Positions 25,658 through 34,316 are shown, counted from the stretch's first letter. The stretch: 64,000 nt of DNA from Kribbella sp. VKM Ac-2568 (GCF_004345365.1 NZ_SLVF01000013.1:62001-126000); one strand, 5' to 3'. The notes: generated from the letters alone by a model not told the origin. Translations and numbers: made by a program.

Positions 25658-27789
25658 GACCAGCCGTGACCCGGCCCGTTCTGACCCGGCCCGTTCTGAC
25701 CCGGCCCGTTCTGACCCGGCCCGTTCTGACCCGGCCCGTTCTGGCCCGGTCCGTTCTGCGGTCCGTTCGGACCAGGCCCGCTCGGCGGCGGCGCGTTGTA
25801 GCCCGGACCATTCACCCCAGGTCCGTCGTAACCAGTTCCGTTGTAGCCGTTCTGGCCAGGACCGCCGTACCCGGGTCCGTTGGCCGGATGCAGGGCTGAC
25901 GACTTGCGGCTGCGGATGATCAGGGCCGCGGCGACGATCGCGAGGGCGAGTACCAGGACCGCCCCGCCGGCGATCCACGGCAGCGACGAGGAGGACTCGT
26001 CCGCAACCGGCTGGACCTTGTCGTCGCCACCTTGGCCGCCGGCCTCGTTCGTGGTCGAACCCGACGGCGTCGGTTCCGACGATGCGCTCGGCGTCGGTGT
26101 GGAAGGCGTCTCGCCCGTCGACGCGCCGTACTCCGGTCCGGCGACCTTGTCACCCGCGACCGCCACGTCGATCGTCACCGGTACTCCGCCTGCCGGGGCG
26201 TCGCCGCTGGCGACTCCGAGCTTGGCGATGATGTAGTACCAGCCGTCGACGCTGGCCTTGCGGAAGTCGGAGTTGTTCGCGTTCCGGTTCAGGTAGACCG
26301 CCCGCGGCGTCGCGATCGGCTTCCCGCTGGAAGGCAGGATCTGCGTCGTCCCCGTGTAGGCGGTGGTGTCGAACTTGATCTCCGCCCGCACCGGGCTGAA
26401 CAGTCCGGTCCGGATGTTCGTGGTCGCCCCATCGGGCCGCCCGGCGAAGGTGACCCGGTACGCCAGACCCTGACCCCAGTCCAGCTTCACCCGGTAGAAC
26501 AGCTCCTCGCCGTAATAGATCGTCTCGCCGTACCGGCCGGAGCCGTCGAGCGTCGTCGCCTCGTTGAAGGAACCGCCACCGCGGACGGGCCGCACCGCAC
26601 CCGCAGGCGGCTGCGCGAACGTCACCAGACTCGTCTGAGCCTGCTCGCCCGTGCTGCCGGTCACCGGCGGCTCGACTCGCAACTGCAGCTCCACCGGCAC
26701 TCGGTCGGCCCCGCCACCACGCGCATCACGGGTCACCCGGAAGGTGTACTTGCCGGGAACGCTGCAGCCCTTCGGCTTCGACGAGCCGGCTACGGTTCCG
26801 TTCCAGCTCAGCACTGTGGTCAGCGAACCACCGTCTTTCGCGCGGGTGTTGAGCTCACGCTGCGACTGGTAGCAGTCCGCGCCATCGGGACCGGTGATCT
26901 TGATGTCGACCACCTCGATGTCGCGCGGATTGCCCCGGGGAAAGACTGCCGTGGCCGCGAAGTACGCCGTGTCGCCGGTCTTCAGCTCGGCCGAATAGAA
27001 CCGCTCTTCCTCGGCGTTGAGGGTGTCGAGGTACTGCCCGGGCGTCATCGTCGGTGCCGTGAACGGGTCCGCAGTACCGGTGATCGGCTTGCCGGTCGGC
27101 TCGTAGTGCCGCAGCGCCCGCTCTGTCACCCGGCCCAGTACTCCGAGCAGCGAGTCCGCGTCGGAGGCGTCGTGATAGGTGCCGCCGGTGTTCTGCGCGA
27201 TGCAGGCGAGCTGGGCACGAGCCTTCGCGTCGACCCGGAAGCCGATCGCGTGGACGTGGAGGTCGACTCCCTGCTCGTGCAGCTCCTTCGCCACCTCGCA
27301 CGGTTGCGGGGGAGCGCAGGTGTCCTCGCCGTCGGAGACGAGGACGATCGACCGCTGCCCCTCCTTCGGCAGCTGCGCGGCCGCGACCCGGAGCGAATGG
27401 CCGATCGGGGTGTAGCCGCTGGCCTTCGCCGCGCTCACCGCTCTGGTCAGTACTGGCTTGTTGACAGTTGCCACCGGCTGGACGACGCGGACGTCCTTGC
27501 AGCCGGCGGTCTTCTCCGAGCTGCTCGAATCGGTCCTGGCGCCGTAGATGGTCAGGCCGACCTGCGCCTGGTCGGGCAGCCCGGCGACCATCGAGGTGAC
27601 GGCCCGCTTGGCCGCGTCCATCCGGGTGCCGCTGCCGCCGGCGTCGCGCGCGGTCATCGAACCGGACGAGTCCAGCACCACCATCACCGGCGAGAGCTCA
27701 CCTTCAGCGATGGCGGCGGGAGCGTTCGCGAATGAGAACGCGGCAGTCAGGGCGGATACCGCAGCCAGGGCGGCGAGGCGTCGTATCAT
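25654..27789 (-). CDS. VWA-domain membrane protein with GQNGP-repeat tail
   Basis: 711 residues, exported. ATG at 27789 has GGAG five bases upstream and leads directly into a signal peptide (MIRRLAALAAVSALTAAF ... AIAE); an ATG at 27816 is in frame but weaker. The VWA domain begins near residue 33 with the metal-ion MIDAS motif D-S-S-G-S-M (VVLDSSGSMTARD). A large beta-rich external region follows, then one transmembrane helix (WIAGGAVLVLALAIVAAALI), and a short cytosolic tail of G/P/N/Q repeats. It should face outward and bind protein or wall ligands. Divergent from the XRE-like regulator across a clear operator; convergent with the Ser/Thr kinase. Confidence 0.9.
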   Translation of the reverse strand: MIRRLAALAAVSALTAAFSFANAPAAIAEGELSPVMVVLDSSGSMTARDAGGSGTRMDAAKRAVTSMVAGLPDQAQVGLTIYGARTDSSSSEKTAGCKDVRVVQPVATVNKPVLTRAVSAAKASGYTPIGHSLRVAAAQLPKEGQRSIVLVSDGEDTCAPPQPCEVAKELHEQGVDLHVHAIGFRVDAKARAQLACIAQNTGGTYHDASDADSLLGVLGRVTERALRHYEPTGKPITGTADPFTAPTMTPGQYLDTLNAEEERFYSAELKTGDTAYFAATAVFPRGNPRDIEVVDIKITGPDGADCYQSQRELNTRAKDGGSLTTVLSWNGTVAGSSKPKGCSVPGKYTFRVTRDARGGGADRVPVELQLRVEPPVTGSTGEQAQTSLVTFAQPPAGAVRPVRGGGSFNEATTLDGSGRYGETIYYGEELFYRVKLDWGQGLAYRVTFAGRPDGATTNIRTGLFSPVRAEIKFDTTAYTGTTQILPSSGKPIATPRAVYLNRNANNSDFRKASVDGWYYIIAKLGVASGDAPAGGVPVTIDVAVAGDKVAGPEYGASTGETPSTPTPSASSEPTPSGSTTNEAGGQGGDDKVQPVADESSSSLPWIAGGAVLVLALAIVAAALIIRSRKSSALHPANGPGYGGPGQNGYNGTGYDGPGVNGPGYNAPPPSGPGPNGPQNGPGQNGPGQNGPGQNGPGQNGPGQNGPGHGWS
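25666..25755. repeat. Six near-identical 15-base units within the VWA gene
   Basis: Unit CTGACCCGGCCCGTT, four perfect copies from 25681 to 25740, with a trimmed copy before (25666-25680) and a degenerate one after (25741-25755). On the coding strand they encode the repeated peptide GQNGP. Copy number could vary by slippage without breaking the frame. Confidence 0.9.
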
Positions 27790-27831
27790 GGCGTCTCCAG
27801 GAGCTTGAGGCTTCATTGCGACCAACCTAGC

Positions 27832-27854
27832 GTTTGCATGTGCAATTTGCAAAC
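27832..27854. promoter_or_regulatory. Operator between VWA gene and XRE regulator
   Basis: GTTTGCA at 27832-27838 and TGCAAAC at 27848-27854 are perfect inverted arms nine bases apart; a further half site TGCAA (27841-27845) pairs with the first as TTGCA-TG-TGCAA. It sits between the two divergent starts (27789 and 27873), the right place for an autoregulatory XRE-type repressor controlling both genes. Confidence 0.7.
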
Positions 27855-27872
27855 AGTAATCATGGAGGCGTT

Positions 27873-28406
27873 GTGACCGACGTGCACGCGCGGAACCTCG
27901 AACTGCAACTGCAGTGGTACGGCGAGCCGCTGGGCGACCGCTTCCGGCGCCTCCTGGCCCGGCTCGGCCTCTCGCAGGCGCAGCTCGCGGGGGTGCTCGG
28001 CCTGTCCGCGCCGATGCTGTCCCAACTGATGTCGGGGCAGCGGGCCAAGATCAGCAACCCGACGGTGCTGTCGAGGCTGCTCCAGCTGGAAGCGATGGTG
28101 GGGGAGTCCGGCTGGGACTCCCTGCCGCCCGCCGAGCAGGAGCGCCGCCTCGAGGGCATCCGCGCCGCGCAGCGATCCACGCTCACTGTGGACCAGGGGA
28201 GTCCCGCCGAGGCGCCGGCTCCGGGGGATCCGGTCGTCGCCATCCAGTCGTTGCTCCGGGATGTCGCCTCGGCTGCCGACCTGCAAGGTGCTGCCGAGTT
28301 GCTGGAGGCGCAGTACCCCGATCTCGCCGAGGCGCTGCGGGTGCTCGGCGCGGGCCGCACTCAAGAGGCCCGCGCTTACTACGCCCGAGTCACCGCCAAC
28401 CGCTGA
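27873..28406 (+). CDS. XRE-type helix-turn-helix transcriptional regulator
   Basis: Cytosolic DNA-binding protein of 177 residues. HTH near residues 20-65: RFRRLLARLGLSQAQLAGVL, GLSAPMLSQLMSGQRAKISN. The rest is a helical C-terminal half (SLLRDVASAADLQGAAELLE, YPDLAEALRVLGAGRTQEAR) of unknown ligand or partner role. GTG at 27873 is preferred: GGAGG lies four bases upstream, while the ATG at 27834 would include operator bases and no similarity. It diverges from the VWA membrane protein; the palindrome at 27832-27854 is its likely own operator. Convergent with the LppU-like gene over a strong terminator. Confidence 0.9.
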   Translation: MTDVHARNLELQLQWYGEPLGDRFRRLLARLGLSQAQLAGVLGLSAPMLSQLMSGQRAKISNPTVLSRLLQLEAMVGESGWDSLPPAEQERRLEGIRAAQRSTLTVDQGSPAEAPAPGDPVVAIQSLLRDVASAADLQGAAELLEAQYPDLAEALRVLGAGRTQEARAYYARVTANR

Positions 28407-28410
28407 GCAC

Positions 28411-28445
28411 CCTCCGGACCGACTCAGGTCGTGTCGGCCCGGAGG
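28411..28445. terminator. Bidirectional hairpin between convergent genes
   Basis: CCTCCGGACCGAC (28411-28423) pairs with GTCGGCCCGGAGG (28433-28445), twelve of thirteen positions, around a nine-base loop. A short TTG follows. It ends both the XRE gene (stop 28406) and the LppU-like gene (stop 28467). Confidence 0.7.
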
Positions 28446-28466
28446 TTGTATCAGAGGGGGAGTGGC

Positions 28467-29369
28467 TCAGTTCGGACCCAGGCAGAGCGTGTACCCCGAG
28501 GAGCCGCGCGCTTCCGTGTAGGCCACGGTGTAGCCGGGGAACTGCTCGCACTCGTCGGAGTTCGCAGTACTGCTGAGCTTGCCGAGGACCTTGAACTCCG
28601 CGTCGGTGGAACCGCAGTCGACCACCTTCACGTTGGGGTCGGCCACCGTGCCCTTGTTCTGGACGCAGTCGCCGGCGTCCGCCGACGACGGGTTGCCCAG
28701 GTTGCCGATCACGACCGCGGCGATCAGCGCGATCGGGAGCAGCAGACCCAGGATCACCGGGCGCTTGAACAGCGGTTTGCCCGGATCCATCGGCCGGCCG
28801 GGCGCACCCGGAGCCGGTTCCGGCAGGTGCTTGAACTTCGAGTAGGTGCCGAGGTTCACCAGCATCATGATCGGGTTGACGATCATCGACCCGATGCCCC
28901 ACCAGCCCTGCCACATGCTCTTCGCGGTCATGTCGCGGATCGTGGCGACACCACAAGTGCGGCAGAACGGCCCTTCCAGCTTGAGGAAGCGCATCAGGAT
29001 GATCAGGCCCTGGTGACCGCGGACGGTCGCCTGCACGGCAGGCATCCCACCACAGAACCGGCACTGAAGCGTGCCCTGGGCAACAGGCATGAACTGCCCC
29101 TGCGCTGCCTGGTCCTGGGGGAACTGCCCTTGCTGCTGGTACTGACCCTGCTGACCCGGCGCGAACTGCTGCCCGGGCTGCTGCTGGAACTGCTGTTGCC
29201 CGTACTGCTGGTCGCCGTACTGGTGCTGGTCACCGTAGTGGGGCTGCTGCTCATGCGGCGGCCCGTACTGCGGGAACTGGCCGGGCTGGACCGGCGGGGG
29301 AGCGTATCCCTCGGCCGGGGGCTGCGCCGGGTACGGGTTCTGGGGCGGTTGAGGGGGCGTAGTGGTCAC
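28467..29369 (-). CDS. LppU-like membrane protein with Gln/Pro-rich N-terminus
   Basis: 300 residues. Residues 1-100 are a low-complexity P/Q/G/Y-rich cytosolic tail. A four-Cys zinc-ribbon-like part follows (CRFCGGMPAVQ ... CRTCG), then a hydrophobic segment (SMWQGWWGIGSMIVNPIMML) and a second helix (VILGLLLPIALIAAVVIG). The C-terminal external domain (GDCVQNKGTVADPNVKVVDC ... YTLCLG) matches the LppU/SCO3897 domain with its paired cysteines. GTG at 29369 after AGGAAG is the only reasonable start. Function unknown; it may sense or bind at the cell surface. It lies convergent to the XRE gene and near the kinase/VWA block. Confidence 0.85.
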   Translation of the reverse strand: MTTTPPQPPQNPYPAQPPAEGYAPPPVQPGQFPQYGPPHEQQPHYGDQHQYGDQQYGQQQFQQQPGQQFAPGQQGQYQQQGQFPQDQAAQGQFMPVAQGTLQCRFCGGMPAVQATVRGHQGLIILMRFLKLEGPFCRTCGVATIRDMTAKSMWQGWWGIGSMIVNPIMMLVNLGTYSKFKHLPEPAPGAPGRPMDPGKPLFKRPVILGLLLPIALIAAVVIGNLGNPSSADAGDCVQNKGTVADPNVKVVDCGSTDAEFKVLGKLSSTANSDECEQFPGYTVAYTEARGSSGYTLCLGPN

Positions 29370-29607
29370 GGAGACTTCCTGTTACTCGATCTGGGACACA
29401 ACAGAACACCGCACCCTACTCACGCGTGAAGGCCAACCCCGGGGACATTTCTCCCCGATCCCGCGGATCTCTCACCACCCGGACCCGCCGGGCACCACCC
29501 GTGATCACCCGACCCCCAACCGTCACGCGACCTCGAATCGTCAGCCGGCCGAACCGAATCACCCGTGCCCGCGTCTCACTCCCGACCAGGCGACCAGGGG
29601 AGAGCAG

Positions 29608-30069
29608 ATGACGCCGGACGACCGGGAAACCGTCGTGACGATCGGGCGACTACTTCCAGAGGATCGCGAAACCTGGCAGACGCTTTTCGCCGGATACAAC
29701 GAATTCTACGGACGGACCATGCCGGAGGAATTCTTCGATCATTCCTGGGCAGGATTCAGCGCCGGCCAGCGCATCCATGCGCTGGGTGCGAAGGTCGACG
29801 GCACCCTAGTCGGGATCGCGCACTTCCTGACTCACGCCAGCACGACGTCGGCTGATTCCTGTTATCTACAAGACCTTTTCACCGCTCCGGAGGCTCGCGG
29901 CAGAGGCGTGGCTCGTGCGTTGATCGAGGCGGTGACCGGCTGGGCCCGCTCGCAGAATTGTGGCCGCGTGTATTGGTCGACGCACGAGACGAATGCGACC
30001 GCGCGCCGACTCTACGACCAGGTCGCGGAGAATCGCGGGTTCATTCTTTACACGATCGCGTTGCCGTAG
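29608..30069 (+). CDS. GNAT family N-acetyltransferase
   Basis: 153-residue acetyltransferase. Motif A: DLFTAPEARGRGVARALIEA (R-G-R-G-V-A), then the CGRVYWSTHETNATARRLYD segment typical of ribosomal-protein or amino-glycoside-like GNATs. The ATG at 29608 follows GGGGAGAG. An upstream frame to 29362 is Arg/Pro-rich and is not part of the protein. The last 22 bases overlap the end of the convergent WYL gene. Substrate unknown. Confidence 0.87.
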   Translation: MTPDDRETVVTIGRLLPEDRETWQTLFAGYNEFYGRTMPEEFFDHSWAGFSAGQRIHALGAKVDGTLVGIAHFLTHASTTSADSCYLQDLFTAPEARGRGVARALIEAVTGWARSQNCGRVYWSTHETNATARRLYDQVAENRGFILYTIALP

Positions 30070-31001
30070 CGCTCGGCCAGTTCGCGGCCCAGGCGGGCGA
30101 GTTCGGCTTGGACCGACGGGGGACCGAGCACCTCGATCATGCCGCCCCAGCCGGCCAGGTGCCGGGCGATGTCGAGGGCGTTCGGGGCTGTCACCCGAAG
30201 TTCGACGCGACTGTCGTCGGCCGAGCCGACCACCTCGCAATGGCGGCCGAGCCGGTCCTGCATCACCCAGACGAACCGTTCCTCCATCAGGACGGTTGCT
30301 GCCAGCAAGGAGCGGTTCTGCTCCATCTCGTCCACCACCCGGGCCCAGGCCGCGGAGAGGTCGAAATCCTTCGGTCGTTCGGCGGGCAGGTCGGTCAGCG
30401 TCGCCTCGGTGACGCGCTCGACCCGGAAGGTGCGCTGACCTTTCTCGGTACCCGCGATCAGATACCAGATGTCGTCCTTGTCGACGAGTCCCAGCGGATC
30501 GATCAGCCGCTCGCTGACCTGCCGCCCGCGCCCGGCGTACAACAGCTTGACCTTGAGCCGTCGGACCACGGCGTCCTGCAGGATCCGCACCGTCTCAGGT
30601 CGTTCCTTGACGTGCTCACCCCACCGCGCTGGATCGATCACCACAGCCTCAGCCGCGGCCTCGGCATCCGCCCGGAACGTATCCGGCAACGCCCGTACGA
30701 GCTTCCGCAGCGCAGCCTTCGCCTCCGGCGCCACCGACGCGGCAGGCCCGACCAGCAGGAACAACGCCTGCGCCTCGGTCGCATTCAGCCCGCTCAAATC
30801 GGTCCGCGCGCCACCGAGCAAAGACCAGCCACCATTCCGCCCCGGCTGTGGGTAGACAGGGATGCCAGCGGTAGACAACGCCTCGAGATCCCGCCGCGCA
30901 GTCGCCACCGAAATCTCCAACTCAGCCGCCAACTCAGCAGCCGTCACCCGCCCCCGAGCCTGCATCAACAACAAGGTGGCAACCAACCGGTCAGCGCGCA
31001 T
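30048..31001 (-). CDS. WYL-domain DeoR/YafY-type transcriptional regulator
   Basis: 317 residues. N-terminal winged helix (RADRLVATLLLMQARGRVTA, AELAAELEISVATARRDLEA) followed by a WYL ligand domain (DKDDIWYLIAGTEKGQRTFR, VERVTEATL) and a C-terminal WCX extension. WYL regulators bind nucleic-acid or small ligands and often control stress or defence genes; here the neighbour on the divergent side is a phosphotransferase gene with 71 bases between, its likely target. ATG at 31001; no better start. Confidence 0.9.
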   Translation of the reverse strand: MRADRLVATLLLMQARGRVTAAELAAELEISVATARRDLEALSTAGIPVYPQPGRNGGWSLLGGARTDLSGLNATEAQALFLLVGPAASVAPEAKAALRKLVRALPDTFRADAEAAAEAVVIDPARWGEHVKERPETVRILQDAVVRRLKVKLLYAGRGRQVSERLIDPLGLVDKDDIWYLIAGTEKGQRTFRVERVTEATLTDLPAERPKDFDLSAAWARVVDEMEQNRSLLAATVLMEERFVWVMQDRLGRHCEVVGSADDSRVELRVTAPNALDIARHLAGWGGMIEVLGPPSVQAELARLGRELAERYGNAIV

Positions 31002-31072
31002 ACCCCCATCCTCCCAAACAAACTGCTCACCACCTGAACACTTATGCTCCTGAGTCCAACTATCCTGCTTCG

Positions 31073-31918
31073 GTGACTTCGGGGATTGAGCAGCTCAGTC
31101 AGCGGCAGAGGGAGCTTCTGGGGGAGTGGCTTCCGGGGGCCGAGGTCGTGAAGGATCACAGCTGGGGGTTGGTGGGGACCGCCGTTCTCGAGTTGCTGTC
31201 TGACGGTGCTCGCTATGGGGTTAAGGCGGGAGACGAGAACGATCGGCACCTGGCGCGGGAGTTGCGCGCGCATCGTGAGTGGCTCGGGCCGTGGACGGCG
31301 CGGGGACGAGCGCCGAAGTTGGTGCACGCCGACGAGGACGCCACGCTGATTGTGACGCGTTTTCTGCCGGGGGAGTTGGTCGAGGGAACCGACCACGAGT
31401 GGCGTCCGGACACCTACCAACAGGCAGGCGAGTTGTTGCGGTGGCTGCATGAGCAGGTCGCCGTCGAGGACGCCGAGTTCGAGGCGCGGGGACGAGACAA
31501 GGCTCTCTGGTGGCTTGATCAGCCGCACCGGATCGCGCCGGACATCGCGGCGCGGCTGCGTGAGGAGGTCGGATCGTGGCCAACGCCGGTGATCACGCTC
31601 GTGCCGACCCACGGCGACTGGCAGCCTCGGAACTGGCTCGTGTACGACGACGTCGTGAGCGTGATCGATTTCGGGCGGGCCGATCTGCGGCCGGCCCTGA
31701 CGGATTTCGCCCGGCTCAGTGCCCAGCAGTTCCGGACCGACCCAGCACTAGAGGCAGCCTTCCTGAACGGATACGGCCCGGACCCACGCGAGCCCGAGGC
31801 CTGGCGCCGCAACCGGATCCGCGAAGCGATCGGTACTGCGGTCTGGGCTTACCGGGTCCACGACGAACCGTTCGAACAACAAGGCCACCGCATGATCGCC
31901 GAGGCGCTGGCGAACTGA
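31073..31918 (+). CDS. Aminoglycoside/choline-type phosphotransferase (APH family)
   Basis: Cytosolic kinase-fold protein of 281 residues. Brenner motif HGDWQPRNWLV (catalytic Asp in HGD, Asn ligand) and the metal motif VIDFGRADLRP; an upstream ATP lysine is in RYGVKAGDEND. The family covers drug kinases and metabolic kinases such as choline or homoserine kinases, so drug resistance cannot be claimed. GTG at 31073 starts VTSGIEQLSQRQRELLGEWL. Divergent from the WYL regulator, convergent with the VOC gene (7 bases between). Confidence 0.88.
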   Translation: MTSGIEQLSQRQRELLGEWLPGAEVVKDHSWGLVGTAVLELLSDGARYGVKAGDENDRHLARELRAHREWLGPWTARGRAPKLVHADEDATLIVTRFLPGELVEGTDHEWRPDTYQQAGELLRWLHEQVAVEDAEFEARGRDKALWWLDQPHRIAPDIAARLREEVGSWPTPVITLVPTHGDWQPRNWLVYDDVVSVIDFGRADLRPALTDFARLSAQQFRTDPALEAAFLNGYGPDPREPEAWRRNRIREAIGTAVWAYRVHDEPFEQQGHRMIAEALAN

Positions 31919-31925
31919 GTGCGCG

Positions 31926-32651
31926 CTAGCGAGGGGGTAACACGCAGAACTCATTGCCGTCGGGATCGGCCATCGATACCGAGCTGACTTCGCTCTGGCT
32001 GCTGTCGAGTCGAGTCGCCCCGAGGGAGACGAGACGGTCGACCTCCGCTTGCTGGTCACCGTCAGCAGGGGGAGCGAGGTCGAAATGCAGCCGGTTCTTC
32101 CCGGTCTTCGCTCTCACCGGGGGACCACCCCAGGTGATCTTCGGACCGCCGTGCGGCGATTGGATCGCGGTCTCCTGGTCCTGGTCCCAGACCAACGGCC
32201 AGTCCAGCGCCTTGCTCCAGAAGTACCCGACCTCCTGCGATCCGTCGCTCGAAAGCGCTCCGATGAATCCGCAGTCGGCCAGGAAGTTGTTGCCGGGCTC
32301 GATAACGCAGAACTCGTTGCCCTCGGGGTCGGCGAGCACAACGTGGCCCTCTTCGGGGAGCTGGCCGATGTCGATATGCCGGCCACCGAGTTCGAGCGCC
32401 CGCGCCACCGTCTGCTGCTGGTCGTCCAGGGAAGTGCTCGTCAGATCGAAATGAATCTGGTTCGGGCCGGACTTCTCTTCCTGGGTCGGAAGAAAGCGGA
32501 TCCGGAACCCGGTGTCGTCGCTCGGCAAAAGCGCGATGCCGTCGTCGTGGGGGTCCTCGACTGTCTCCCAGCGCAGAACGCCGGCCCAGAAATCCGCGAG
32601 CCGGAGCGGGTCGTTCGCATCGAAGCAGAGCGCGATCAGGTTAGGAGTCAT
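31926..32651 (-). CDS. Two-domain VOC family protein
   Basis: 241 residues with two tandem vicinal-oxygen-chelate domains. First: MTPNLIALCFDANDPLRLAD, ending EGNEFCVIEPG; second, from about 130: FIGALSSDGSQEVGYFW and ending MADPDGNEFCVLPP. Both halves keep the His-Phe-Asp motif (QIHFDL, RLHFDL) typical of the CPPED/glyoxalase-like group. Related to binding or inactivation proteins, but no function can be assigned. ATG at 32651. A partial relative lies at 41381-41500. Confidence 0.88.
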   Translation of the reverse strand: MTPNLIALCFDANDPLRLADFWAGVLRWETVEDPHDDGIALLPSDDTGFRIRFLPTQEEKSGPNQIHFDLTSTSLDDQQQTVARALELGGRHIDIGQLPEEGHVVLADPEGNEFCVIEPGNNFLADCGFIGALSSDGSQEVGYFWSKALDWPLVWDQDQETAIQSPHGGPKITWGGPPVRAKTGKNRLHFDLAPPADGDQQAEVDRLVSLGATRLDSSQSEVSSVSMADPDGNEFCVLPPR

Positions 32652-32763
32652 CCCGGTCCCATCTCCGATTGCTGACTCACGGCCGCATACAGGGCGCTTC
32701 TCCCTGCCATGAGGTGAGCAACGCTAGGCGCTCGGTGACTACCACGCAACGCGATATCTGCGA

Positions 32764-33996
32764 CTACGCCAGCTGGTCGCGGCGGCGGGTCAGGTAGGCG
32801 GTCTCGGCGGTGTTGCCCGCCAGCTCGATGGCTTTGTCGTACGCCGCACGCGACTCCTGGCTGCGGCCCAGCCGGCGCAGCAGGTCGGCGCGGGTCGCAT
32901 GGTAGGCGTGATAGCCGGCCAACTTGTCCTCAAGACGGTCGACGGCCGCCAGCGCCACCTCCGGGCCGTCGAGCTCGGCGACCGCGATGGCCCGGTTGAG
33001 GGCGACGATCGGCGAGGGGTCGAGGCGGGCGAGCTGTTCGTAGAGAGCGACGATCTGCGACCAGTCGGTGTCGCGTACATCGCGGACGGAGGTGTGCACG
33101 GCGTTGATCGCCGCGAGGATCTGGTACCGACCCGGAGCCACGCGAGAGGCCAGGCGCTCGCGCACCAGCCGATGACCCTCGGCGACCAGCGCCGCGTCCC
33201 AGGCCCCACGGTCCTGCTCGTCGAGGGTGACCAGCTCGCCGCTCGCCGAAACCCGGGCGCTGCGGCGGGCCTCGCTGAGCAGCATCAGCGCCAGCAGCCC
33301 GGCCACCTCGCCGTCCTTCGGCATGAGGGCACGGATCAGGCGAGTGAGCCGGATCGCCTCGGCGGTCAGGTCGTGACGGACGGGATCGGTGTCGGGGCCG
33401 GTCGCCAGGTAGCCCTCGTTGAAGACGAGGAAGAGGACGGCGAGTACGCCGGAGACGCGGGCCGGGAGATCCTCCGCGGACGGCACCCGATAAGGGATGC
33501 GAGCCGCCTTGATCTTGGCCTTCGCGCGGGTGATCCGCTGTCCCATGGCAGTCTCCTGCACCAGGAAGGCACGGGCGATCTCGGGCACGGTCAGACCGCC
33601 GACCATGCGGAGCGTCAGCGCCATCCGGGTCTCCATCGCGAGCGCCGGGTGACAGCAGGTGAAGATCAGCCGGAGCCGCTCGTCGTCGATGGCCCCGAGA
33701 GGCTCCGGCGGGTCGTCGTCGTACACCATCTGAGCCTCCTTCTGTTTGCCGTCGCGCTTGTTCTCGCGCCGGATCCGGTCGATGGCCTTGCGATTGGCGG
33801 TGGTGGTCAGCCAGGCGCCGGGGTTCGGCGGTACGCCGTCGGCCGGCCACCGCTCGACGGCGGTCGCGAACGCCTCGGCTGCTGCCTCTTCGGCGATGTC
33901 GAGATCACCGAAACGCCGGGTCAGGGCGGCGACCACTCGCGCCCACTCCTCATGGTGGGCCCGCGTGATCACCGCCCTGATGTCGACAACACTCAC
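32764..33996 (-). CDS. ECF42-type RNA polymerase sigma factor with TPR-like C-terminus
   Basis: 410 residues, longer than ordinary ECF factors (about 200). Region 2 (VVAALTRRFGDLDIAEEAAA, EAFATAVERW) and region 4 (LRMVGGLTVPEIARAFLVQE) are followed by a C-terminal extension of about 200 residues starting with LAVLFLVFNEGYLATGPDTD, the NEGY motif of the ECF42 group, which carries TPR-like helices. It has no anti-sigma neighbour; known ECF42 members sit with DGPF/YCII proteins and depend on the extension. GTG at 33996 overlaps the stop of the YCII gene (GTGA), so both are translated together. Confidence 0.93.
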   Translation of the reverse strand: MSVVDIRAVITRAHHEEWARVVAALTRRFGDLDIAEEAAAEAFATAVERWPADGVPPNPGAWLTTTANRKAIDRIRRENKRDGKQKEAQMVYDDDPPEPLGAIDDERLRLIFTCCHPALAMETRMALTLRMVGGLTVPEIARAFLVQETAMGQRITRAKAKIKAARIPYRVPSAEDLPARVSGVLAVLFLVFNEGYLATGPDTDPVRHDLTAEAIRLTRLIRALMPKDGEVAGLLALMLLSEARRSARVSASGELVTLDEQDRGAWDAALVAEGHRLVRERLASRVAPGRYQILAAINAVHTSVRDVRDTDWSQIVALYEQLARLDPSPIVALNRAIAVAELDGPEVALAAVDRLEDKLAGYHAYHATRADLLRRLGRSQESRAAYDKAIELAGNTAETAYLTRRRDQLA

Positions 33997-34316
33997 AGAA
34001 ACGGCCGCACCTCGACCTTCCGATTGCAGGCCTTCGACCCCTCGGCGGCGAGCTTGAGCGCCACATCGAGGTCGGGGGCCTCCATGACCCAGAAGCCGGC
34101 GAGATACTCCTTCGACTCCACGAAGGGCCCGTCGGTGAACACCGCCTCCCCACCCCGGTTGTCGATGACGGTGGCCGTGCTGGGGTCCGAGAGGCCGCCG
34201 GCGAAGACCCAGTTGCCATCGGCCACGAGCCGGTCGTTGAACGCGTTGATGGCAATCATCTCGTCCGGGGTGCCGGAATTGGTCTTGTCGTCGATCACAG
34301 AAACCAGGTACTGCAT
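33993..34316 (-). CDS. YCII/DGPF protein, partner of the ECF42 sigma factor
   Basis: 107 residues. DGPF motif in GGEAVFTDGPFVESKEYL, with the family start MQYLVSVIDD and end KVEVRPFL. It is coupled to the sigma gene by a four-base overlap and has GGAG eleven bases before the ATG (34316). The pair is the characteristic ECF42 arrangement, so it is probably in the sigma factor's regulon. Function of DGPF proteins is not known. Confidence 0.9.
   Translation of the reverse strand: MQYLVSVIDDKTNSGTPDEMIAINAFNDRLVADGNWVFAGGLSDPSTATVIDNRGGEAVFTDGPFVESKEYLAGFWVMEAPDLDVALKLAAEGSKACNRKVEVRPFL

Noticed and set aside
25666-25755. CRISPR-like array
   Set aside because: The units are contiguous without spacers and encode a GQNGP peptide repeat in frame.
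31073-31918. Claim of aminoglycoside resistance
   Set aside because: The APH fold includes metabolic kinases; nothing in the sequence fixes a drug as substrate.
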